From the NCBI RefSeq assembly GCF_002099425.1, contig NW_018343982.1, positions 13,866,501 to 13,930,500 on the forward strand: DNA of 64,000 bases. The letters run 5' to 3'. The notes beneath the pieces are model-generated. The model worked only from the letters and a program-made list of their open reading frames with translations. It searched no databases and had not been told where the DNA came from. Source of the DNA: Phascolarctos cinereus (taxonomy: Eukaryota > Chordata > Mammalia > Diprotodontia > Phascolarctidae). Every line of letters begins with the position of its first letter. Position 1 is the stretch's first letter. This document shows positions 55,803 to 64,000 of the stretch, one piece after another. Both the position numbers and the translations under genes were made by a program.

Positions 55803-56090
55803 ATGGCTCCACCAACTTATCCAGTGAAGAAAGATACAGAAAATCATAATTTAATAACCCAAAGAAAGAGCACATTTCTTACCACAATATGGGAAGGAGA
55901 CAGTGGTGTTATTCCTGTATCTCCCAAACTTCTTGCAGGAGATGAATATGCTGATGTAGAGGCTGTTTCTGAAAAACATAATTTACCATCTTTACAAGTG
56001 ACATTTATTAATTCAGATAGCTACACAGAAGGATTGGTGGCTTACTGTGAAAGTCCATGGCTTCTCTTTCTAAATAGTAAGACGACTTAG
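55803..56090 (+). pseudogene. unidentified 95-codon ORF, coding-like, possibly a gene fragment
   Basis: Plus-strand frame from ATG (MAPPTYPVKKDTEN) to TAG (LFLNSKTT). Its residue make-up is protein-like (mixed charged and hydrophobic residues, no low-complexity runs), unlike the simple-repeat and SINE-derived ORFs elsewhere in the window. I do not recognise the family. It lies in antisense orientation inside the 5' intron of HSPA12A. SINE-like sequence precedes it and a CR1-type LINE fragment follows at about 56165. A splice-acceptor-like CATCTCAG directly precedes the ATG. It could be a retrocopy fragment, an exon of an unannotated gene, or chance. Confidence 0.3.
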
Positions 56091-56164
56091 AATTTAGATT
56101 CATAGAACATTGAAATATAACCCCTGAAGCATGAATCTTTTATATAATACAACTGAAAAGTGGT

Positions 56165-56690
56165 CACCTTCTCTATAAAGAGCTCTAGTAATGGGGAATT
56201 TACAAATACTTCCCGAGGCAACTCATTCCACTTTTTGGACAGCCTTAATTTAAAATCTGCCTCAATGTAAATCTGACCCATTGTTCCAAATTCTTCTCTC
56301 TCATGTCAAGCAAAAATATAACTCCTTTCCCCCACAAGACACTTCAGATATTTTAAGAGAATGATCAGACCCACCCATAAGTCTTCTCTTATCTATACTA
56401 GGGCCTCTTGACTCCAGGGCCGATGTACTGTACCATCTAGCTGTCTCTCAAATTAGCTTTAAAATTGATGTTTTTCATCATATGATTCACATTGTATCTG
56501 CCATCTACCAAAATCCCTAGATCTTTTCTACATGAAAAGATGTGAAAGACATCTAGATAACATTTCCTATCTGTACTTGTAAAGTGAAGAACATTACATT
56601 TATCTCTAACTTAATTATTCCATCCTGATAGCTTAATCAACATATTAATAAAAGCCCATAACATTTCTTCCTTCCATGATGTTACATTTG
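56165..56690 (-). mobile_element. CR1/L3-type LINE fragment, antisense, with a SINE scrap inside
   Basis: CCGAGGCAACTCATTCCACT, TTTTTGGACAGCCTTAATTT, CCAAAATCCCTAGATCTTTT. A short SINE head scrap (CTTGACTCCAGGGCC ... ACCATCTAGCTG) lies at about 56408-56450. Confidence 0.6.
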
Positions 56691-56699
56691 ATATTTTAA

Positions 56700-58540
56700 A
56701 AAACCAAACAACATCCTTTTCCTTAAAACAGCAACCTATCGTCTTACGAACATATGTTATAGATTTTTTTTTTTTGGCTTTTAAATAGCCCACTCTTGTC
56801 ATTGTTGATGCAGAACGTGTGCCAAGATCCTTCTAATTCCACCTCAATATTCACTGAAGAAAGAAAGTTAGTTGTGAGCTGCAATTCCTTAGAGTAACTC
56901 TCCCATAGCGTCTTCACTAGCCCTTCTTTATAATCTTGAATTAGCCCAGAAAGGTAATTTGACCCCAAATGGTTAACTCCACCCCCCTCATACATATTTT
57001 CTAATGGTTTTCTGAGATTCAAAAACCCACAGCAGACAGACCCAGCAGGAAGGAAGTATACTTATGCTAATAGTTTAAAATTAGAGTTTGGAAGTTCCCA
57101 GGGACACAGAGCCCTAACAAAAGATACAAGATCAAACAACGTTACTTTCAATAGGAAGGCGGCAGCTACCCTCATTTTGACAATTACACAGTAGCAAGTT
57201 GCAATTATTCTGCCACTGGTGTTTACTCTAAAACTTTCTCAGAACTCAATTCTTTTTGGTTTTTCTAGGGCTTCATACACAAGGAGAACACAAATTTCCA
57301 TGACCAGGGCTGTTTGGGGTTAGATCCTGCTGGGAAGTTCAAAAAGTGTCATTTGTTTCCAAGGAAAGAATACTTTGACACCACATAATACAGAGAATGC
57401 CCTGGAAGCAAAAGATTATGCCAGAATCTAGAAAAAAGAAAAAAGAAAACAACAACAACAAAAATCCTTTCTTTTGGCTACAGGCTTCATTGAGGTGGGA
57501 TGGGGGGGGGAGAACAATACATAGCCTCACAGATAACAGAAAACAGGCATTTTGCTAAAAACGATTAAACAAAATGCTTCTTGATAAAGAAAACAAAAGT
57601 GTTTGAATCACCAAAGAAACTCCAGGTCTGCCTCTAGAAATGCACCCAAATTAATCAGGTTTCCAAATGGATTGGAAAATTTTACTGCTCTTTTCAAAAT
57701 GATCGTCTTCTTTAAATTAAGCCTGGGGAGTTCAACAACTTTTCCCCGCAGAGTAGATGAGGAAATGAAGAATAGTGATAAAACAGAGAATGTGAAAAGC
57801 ATTGATAGGCATATAATGAATCATAAAGAAGGATGGGTGTTCTCTCAAGTGGGATATGTTATATCACTATCACTTTACATGTTTATAGCTTCTTGCCTCA
57901 AGGAGAGGGCTCCATTCCAGTCCTAGTTTAGGGCAGGGTACAGGTCCAGATAATGAGTAAGAGATAAAAATTAACTTCATTGCAGAGAAGACATTTCCAC
58001 TTATTATTCTTAGTGGCTCACATTCCCTTCACTCTGGAAAGTAAACAACACAAAGAGGTGGATGTAGTGTCCTCTTAGGAAATTTTCTCACTGTATCTGG
58101 CATCTAAGCTCTCAAAGAATAAACCTGATCCCCAAAGTCAGTAAGTAAATGCATCAGAAAAACGCCTCGCTGTCCAAGGTAGCCAACCAGATGGTCTTTA
58201 TACCTGGGGGGATGAGAGTGAGCACAGCCAGGAAAACCCAAAACCTAGGGAGAAAGATATCATCCAAATACTCAGTGTATCTCTCAGCCCACCTGCTGCA
58301 AGGAAGGTTGGAGGCCATTTGTCCAGATTTTCACAGAAGGGTCTAAGAGGAAACCCAGTGACTAATTGCCCAGAAAATTGGAGATTGGCAATTAGCAAAC
58401 AAGCTATTATCAGGCTGCAAGCCATCCACCCTACTGTCTGCTTCTTTCTAATTATCTTTTCACTCTACCCTCCACAGAAGGTCATGGCACTGACTGATAA
58501 ACAACATATGTTTTAAAAGATGCTGCATGGATATCATCTT
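56700..58540. other. intronic spacer, nothing recognised
   Basis: About 1.8 kb without visible repeats apart from short A/T runs. No HSPA12A first coding exon was found here on the minus strand. Confidence 0.35.
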
Positions 58541-58544
58541 TCCC

Positions 58545-58685
58545 TAATCAGAGGTTGTACACTTCTTGAGGGCAGGGACTAGGTCCAATATTTTTTTGCA
58601 TTCTTGTCTCACAATGCATTGCACTACACCGACGAATGACGAGGCATTGGTAAATTTCTGATTGATGGACTGACTATTCAGTCAG
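58545..58685 (+). repeat. L2-type 3' tail
   Basis: CTTGAGGGCAGGGACTAGGT, CATTCTTGTCTCACAATGC, CTGATTGATGGACTGACT. Confidence 0.65.
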
Positions 58686-59199
58686 GACTGGAAGCAGTCA
58701 GTCTTCATGAAATTCCTCCAACGACAATCATATCCAGATGGCTTGGGGAAATATCTGGAATGTTTTTTTTAAAACTATGATTGTCATTGTTTCCCTCATC
58801 ACAGGGACTTGGTACTTAAAAATGGAACTTACACATACTAAATTGGCTTCATTTGCTGATTTTTGAAGGATGATTGATAGATAGAAAATAGAAAATGCAT
58901 ATGGTGTGTTTGTTATATGTATGCATAATATATAAATTATGGCTAAAATCCATATTTTTCAATCTTTGGAGCAGAAAGAAACAAGCAGGATATTTCATAA
59001 ATTATGACTGTGTTTGTACTCCTGTTGTTAAGGCTAATTATTTATTAATCTACTGCCCTATGCTTTGATTGGAAGTATCAGAATAAAAGTGTTGGTTTAG
59101 TAGGATTCCCCACTGAGAAGTGACAGGTCTGCAAAATTCAATTTAAATACATTTCAAATTTATTCACAACCTAGAGGCTATGAATATCTTGCTTAAACT

Positions 59200-59710
59200 T
59201 TAAAATAATAATAGCTAACATTTATATACACACCTTATTTCATTTGGTCCTTTCAACAACTCTGTGAATTGGAATATTATTAATCAATTAATCAAAAAGT
59301 CTTTGTTAAGCGCCTGTGCCAGGCATTATGCTAGGCTCTGGGATCCAAATGTATCCAAGTAGACAATGTCTACTCCCAAGAAGCTTATTACCTTCATTTT
59401 ACCTGTGAAGACACTGAAACTTGGAGAGATTAACTGGCTTGCCCAAGGTGACACAGCAAGTAGATGTCAGAGGTGTATTTGAACCCAGGTTTTCCTTTCT
59501 TCAAGTCCAGCCCTTTTCCACCATGCCTATTAACTCTGAAAATCACCAGTAGTGGAATGGTTGAAAGAGTCTTGGAGTTAGGAAAGATGTGCCTGGATGC
59601 AATCTTGCCTTTGACACTTATTAGCTGAGTGACCATGGACAATCAGCCTCTAAGAGCATCCCTAATTGCCTTAATTGAGAAAATCAAATGAGATAATGAA
59701 TTAATCAACA
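59200..59710. repeat. MIR-like and tRNA-SINE pieces
   Basis: Antisense MIR 59205-59525, carrying a LINE-like piece (AAGCGCCTGTGCCAGGCATT) inside. Sense SINE about 59545-59705 (GTAGTGGAATGGTTGAAAGA, TGACACTTATTAGCTGAGTG, GAAAATCAAATGAGATAATG). Confidence 0.55.
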
Positions 59711-60225
59711 AGAATTTAATAAGCTTTTACTATGTTCCATGAACTATGCTGGCACTAGAAAGGAGTCTACATTCATTGGATACATTGTGTACCCAAAGGG
59801 GCACAAATGATACATACAGAATAGATGGAAGATAATCTCAGCTTAAAGGACCGCAAAGCCTTCTGCAGAAGATGATGTTTAACTGACTCTTGAAGAAAGC
59901 GGGGGATTCTAAAAGACTAGAGCATTACAGGCCCGGGAGAGAGGGCAGCCAGTGCATAGAGATGAGGGATGAAGCATCATGTAAAAGGAATGGCAAATAG
60001 GCCAGTATGACTGAACCAGAGTATGTACAGAGGAGAGAAAGGTCTAAAAAATATTAGAAAGATATAAAGGGACTGGGTTGTGAAGAGCCTTTAAATGCCA
60101 AACAAAAGAATTTGTATTTGATCCTATAGGTAATTATGAGCCATTAGGGTTTATTGAGTAAGGGCAGGGATGTGGGTGTAACATGGTCAAACCTAAAATT
60201 TAGGAAAATTCCCTTATAAAGTGTA
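59710..60225 (+). repeat. LINE-derived repeat body (L2-group likely)
   Basis: In order: CTTTTACTATGTTCCATGAAC (shown in part elsewhere), TAACTGACTCTTGAAGAAAG, GCATTACAGGCCCGGGAGAG, AGGCCAGTATGACTGAACC, GGTTGTGAAGAGCCTTTAAA, GGCAGGGATGTGGGTGTAAC. This is the longest copy of this family in the window. A second piece is at 60665-60780. Confidence 0.55.
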
Positions 60226-60229
60226 CAAT

Positions 60230-61450
60230 AAAATGTAATGTGCTATCTATTATTACTATAACAGAAATGTAAGTAGAACCATAATTAATGAACTTTCTAA
60301 CTGTTCTCTCCTCTCACACATGTATATTTTATGTTGAATATGTATTATTAGTGTATATATAAAATTTGTGAAGATGAGGAGAGCAGAAGGATGTTATGAT
60401 TGCTTTAGGCTATAATAGCCTATTCTATCCCAACAATGCTGTATTTCCAGACTTGTAATTTTCCCCCTAAAAAAGTTAACCCTTCAACTTTCCCCCACCT
60501 GAGATACCCTCTCTCAATGACCATCACTATCACTTGATATCCTACATCCATCCTTCAGACCTGGCTAAGATGTCACCTACTCCATGAAGCCTTCTCTAAT
60601 TCTTCAAGATGGAAATAATCTCTCCTTCATCTGAGCTCATTTTGTTGTATGCACTGATTTCTATTTGATCCTGGAAGTAACAGGGAACCACTGGAGTTTA
60701 CTGAGTATAAGATTAGTCAAATGGCAATGGAGAAGTGCATAGTGGGCATAAGCAGGCAGCACCACATGACAAACAAGGAATTATGTAGAAGCACTATAAA
60801 AGTTAGTATCAAACAAGGATATGATTAGATAAAAAGACAGGTCATTCAGGGAACGAGAGTGAGAGAAAACTGATAGACTCCATGCTACATGTTCCTGATA
60901 CAGTTCTCTCTCTGTCTCTATCTCTGCTTCTATGTCTCTGGGTCTCTATCTCTGTCTCGCCGTTTCTGTCCCTCTCTCTTTCTCCCTGTGTCTCTAAATC
61001 AAAACTGGTAGACATGGATGGGTGGCAATCTGCCATCTACATGGTTGGAAAGAATCTCCACATTTTAAAAGAAAAAATATGATTTTGATTTTAAATTTTT
61101 ATTTTCAGTTTCAAGTTCTTTCTCTTCTGGCATACCCTTCCCACCCACTGAGAAGGCAAGAAATAAAATGCCCATTATACATATTAAGTCATGCCAAACA
61201 TTTTTCCACATTAATCATATTCAGGGGTGGGAGGGGAGGGAAAAGCAAGAAAAATAACGAAAGGGAAAAATATGCTTCAATCTATACTCTGAAACCATCA
61301 GTTCTCTATCTGGAGGTGGAGAGCATTTACAGTAAGTCCTTTGGAATTGTGTTTGATCATTATATTGATCAGAATTATTCAGGCTTTCACAGTTGAAGAC
61401 CATCTACATGAATGAGATCAGACTTCTTGAAATATTGGAATACATACAGG
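60230..61450. other. intronic spacer with small repeats
   Basis: An L2-like scrap at about 60535-60640 (CCATGAAGCCTTCTCTAATT), a TCTCTGTCTCTATCTC tract at 60903-60995, and otherwise unassigned sequence. ORFs across the tract are artefacts. Confidence 0.45.
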
Positions 61451-61454
61451 TCCT

Positions 61455-61595
61455 ATTACCCTCCACTAGAGTATAAGATCCTTGAGGTCAAGAATTCTTT
61501 TAAAATTATCTTTCTAAGTCCTTCAGCTCCTAACACAGTGTTTGGCACATGGTATCTTTTAATAGATTCTTAATAAATGAGTGATATGGAAGCAA
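61455..61595 (+). repeat. L2-type 3' tail
   Basis: GATCCTTGAGGTCAAGAATT, CCTAACACAGTGTTTGGCAC, GATTCTTAATAAATGAGTGA. Confidence 0.65.
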
Positions 61596-61599
61596 CCCT

Positions 61600-62255
61600 C
61601 AATTTAGAGCAGGAATTTTAAGCCCCACATATAATTATGATTTAATGAATACAAAACATATTAATTTTTCCCCTTCTACACAGTAATCAAAATATCTGAA
61701 AAATCCTAAAGCTAGACTATTTAAGATAGCTTAAATTTATTTTCTTATGCTCCTCTGAGGTTTCTTCTTTGAAAATATAGTGGATCAAGGCCAAATGTAG
61801 GTTAGAATTGACATTTTTTTCTAACAGGAAAAATTTTTTAAATGTTTTATTACCCAATAAGAGTATTCATATCTTATTAAACTAATTTAATCACTACTGT
61901 AAGCTGAACTTGCATTTCAGTAAATCATTTATAGGGTTTTAAAATCAGTCTAGTTGGAGAAGGGAGCAAATGGAAATTTTATTGGCGTGAACCAATAGAA
62001 GACTTCTAAATGCAAAGAACAGGGAGACTATAAAATAACTGCTCTCCAAATGTTAAACACTAATAGGTGGGATGATCATTTCTTATTCTATAAAAGTACA
62101 GCTCCAAGAGTAAGGCCAGGGCTCAGGGACAGCATTAAGCCCTTTCTGATATGGGCCATCATTCTTTGACTATTGATTGCTCTTTGCTAAGAATTCCAGT
62201 AATGGGTATCAGTGAAAATGAACCAACCACACCTCTGTGTCCCAAAGGAAACACA
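61600..62255. other. intronic spacer, nothing recognised
   Basis: AT-rich. No gene, RNA or repeat recognised. Confidence 0.35.
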
Positions 62256-62259
62256 GCCA

Positions 62260-62385
62260 TGCTGAGTCACCATGACCTCACTTAACCTCTCTAGGTCTTA
62301 GTTTCGTCATCTGTAAAATGAGGGGCTTGGCTCAGATGACCTTTAAAGTCCTTTCCAGTTCTAAATCTATGATCATATATGCCAC
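62260..62385 (+). repeat. MIR-like SINE, sense
   Basis: CTTAGTTTCGTCATCTGTAA, AATGAGGGGCTTGGCTCAGA, TTTCCAGTTCTAAATCTATG. Confidence 0.75.
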
Positions 62386-62619
62386 TAATTGGGGAGAGAG
62401 GAGAATTTTTTGGGAGAATAAAATTTCTCATTAATATTTCAATGAGATGATGATGTTTCTACCATCACCCCTTTCAGTTTCTTATCTCCAGACTTGTTTA
62501 GGAGGCAAATGCTCAAGTACTGTAAGCAGATGCATTTGTTAGGCATCTATTTGTCAGAGAGAAGGAAAGTGTTCCTACATCACTAATACCAATGGCTCTG
62601 AAGGTTTCATCGTGGAACA

Positions 62620-62970
62620 TTCAGTCACTTCTCATCAGTTTAGTTCAACTCAGCAAATATTTCCAAAATACCTACTGTGTACAGAACACTGGGCTAGATA
62701 CTGAATGAGACATAAAGTTTTCATAAGATGTAGTATCTGGTTCCATTCATTCAACAAACATTCATTATAGTCCTACTATGTACATGGCACTGGGACAACA
62801 AAGAAAGGCATGAAACATTTCCTGAATACAAGGAAACTAGCATTTTTCTGGCAAAGAGGGGAACATATGGACCATATACATAAGCCATAATAGGAAATAA
62901 TAAATGATGAGTGTATCCTGTAAGTACAAATAAAATGTTATATAAAATTCATAGGCAAAGAAAAAGAGGT
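62620..62970 (+). repeat. LINE-derived dispersed repeat, two adjacent heads
   Basis: AATACCTACTGTGTACAGAA at about 62670 and ATTATAGTCCTACTATGTAC at about 62764: the same region occurs twice within 100 bases, followed by an internal part. Confidence 0.5.
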
Positions 62971-63559
62971 GAGGGAAGGTATTAACTATGTTACCTTAAT
63001 TAGGAGAACAACTGTATACATGATGGAGTCCAAATGGGAACTGTACCCATTTGTAGAAAAGAAGTCTCCAACCCAAATATGAAGAACAATTTAAGACAAG
63101 TCTGAACCAGTCAAAATGCCAGATCCCTTAGAATAGTATTCATGGATTCCAACAACATTTCAAGCCCCCAAATATTCCTTGGCCAAATCAGCATAAGCCT
63201 AGTATATGTTCAGGTAGGCAGGTTTCTGAATATGGACCTGGTACAGCCATTTAAAAAATAATAATAATCCTCCAACAAAGATAATTTTTTACCCTCATCA
63301 TCATAGTCAGCCCAAGTCTCCTTTCATCAACAAGGAATAGAGGGGCTGTCTTGAAGTCACAAAACAATGCCACACCAACATCCATAAGGGCATATGCCAG
63401 TCTTAATATCAAAGCCTGTCTGCTATGCTCCTGTTCACCTTCTTAGAGAAAAGGAATGCATACTTTGAAGTCTATTACCATTTTAAGGATTAAAGAAATC
63501 TTGAGTTTTCCTTCTTCTGTGTGATTTGCCACAATTTCCAACTCTCAATGAGAGAGAAA

Positions 63560-64000
63560 TCTCAATTAAGCAGCATTTATAAAGGATTTTTACAATCTTC
63601 CTCTACTCACTGGGAGAACATTGTACACAGTAACACCAATATTGTAAGGATGATGAATTGTAAAGCAATTAGCTACTCTGATTGAGACAATGATCCGAGA
63701 CAGGTCCTAAGGACCCATTACGAAAAATGCTACCCACCTTCAGAGAGAGAAGTGATGATCTTTGAGCACAGATTGAAGCATACATTTTTGCTTTCTTTAT
63801 TGTGTGTGTGTATGTGTGCATGTATGTGTGTTTTCCTTTGCAACTTGGCTAGTGTGGAAACATGCTTTGTATGACTTCACATATATAATAGTGCTTGCCT
63901 TCTCAGTGGGAGGGGGAGGGCAGGAAGGAGGGAGAGAATTTGGAACTCAAACTTTTTTTTTAAATGAGTTTTAAAATTTTTTTACATGTTATTTGGAATA
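63560..64000 (+). repeat. dispersed retroelement 3' end, runs off the window
   Basis: GAACATTGTACACAGTAACA, ATGATCCGAGACAGGTCCTA, GATTGAAGCATACATTTTTG, GAGAATTTGGAACTCAAACT, GAGTTTTAAAATTTTTTTAC. This motif order is common in marsupial genomes in my recollection. Probably a LINE 3' end; family not certain. Confidence 0.55.

Noticed and set aside
55905-55940. GDSGVIPVSP in the plus-strand ORF resembling GDTGITPLSP of the human HSPA12A N-terminus
   Set aside because: HSPA12A is on the minus strand and this match is on plus. Flanking residues do not match and no suitable donor follows, so it is taken as coincidence.
60842-61396. Ser-rich and Arg/Glu-rich frames and a 124-codon frame
   Set aside because: The first two come from the TCTCTG tract. 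The third shows no recognisable domain, is Lys/Ser-rich and has no splice or family support.
1-64000. CRISPR arrays, operons, phage, riboswitches or toxin systems
   Set aside because: No spaced identical repeats, no tight gene clusters and no prokaryotic signals. The DNA is intron-rich vertebrate sequence.
1-64000. Functional tRNA genes
   Set aside because: The B-box-like GTTCAAATC motifs all lie in SINE heads lacking a full cloverleaf and are followed by SINE core sequence.

Overview
The window is vertebrate nuclear DNA, and most likely marsupial. The two genes I can identify are interrupted by introns and closely match placental HSPA12A and C10orf82/SPMIP5. Dozens of tRNA-derived CORE-SINE copies are scattered through it. 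Their sense strand begins with a tRNA-like head (about GGCAGCTAGGTGGCRCAGTGG), continues with a B-box-like GAGTTCAAAT and ends in the MIR-like core; some also carry the 'unequal SINE' tail containing CAAATGGGGTCACRAAGAGT. I recognise these from memory as marsupial MAR1-type and WSINE-type families. The WSINE-type copies lean towards an Australian marsupial, but that refinement is weak. Family names should be confirmed with a repeat library.

Layout: (1) About 1-5.8 kb, minus strand: the 5' part of SPMIP5 (C10orf82, sperm microtubule inner protein 5). Two coding exons are present, with matching splice phases, and the gene continues off the left edge. (2) About 8.5-9.9 kb: a GC/CpG-rich patch followed by a promoter-like segment with a ZNF143/THAP11-type ACTACATTTCCCAGA element and an inverted CCAAT box. 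This is the best candidate promoter for SPMIP5 or an unannotated transcript. (3) About 10.8-15.9 kb: old LINE and SINE debris. (4) About 15.9-53.4 kb, minus strand: HSPA12A. Ten coding exons give 633 codons plus a TAA stop. Every junction has GT/AG boundaries and consistent phase. Only the first coding exon, which I expect to encode about 42 residues, lies beyond the part I can find. A repeat-poor block of about 3 kb after the stop is the likely 3' UTR. (5) About 53.4-64 kb: the 5' intron of HSPA12A, holding a long TA/TG-rich simple-sequence tract, old repeats and one unexplained 95-codon plus-strand ORF.

The two genes lie in tandem on the same strand. This matches the order I recall at human 10q25 (HSPA12A, then C10orf82 downstream), so the synteny appears ancient. 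I see no operon-like, CRISPR, phage or toxin system. The unusual structures are a composite insertion of about 1.6 kb inside a CR1-type LINE (a 0.56-kb GGAA tract plus large inverted arms), several cleanly nested SINE insertions, and the cryptic promoter. Coordinates of coding exons are read base by base; coordinates of repeats are approximate to about 10-30 bases.
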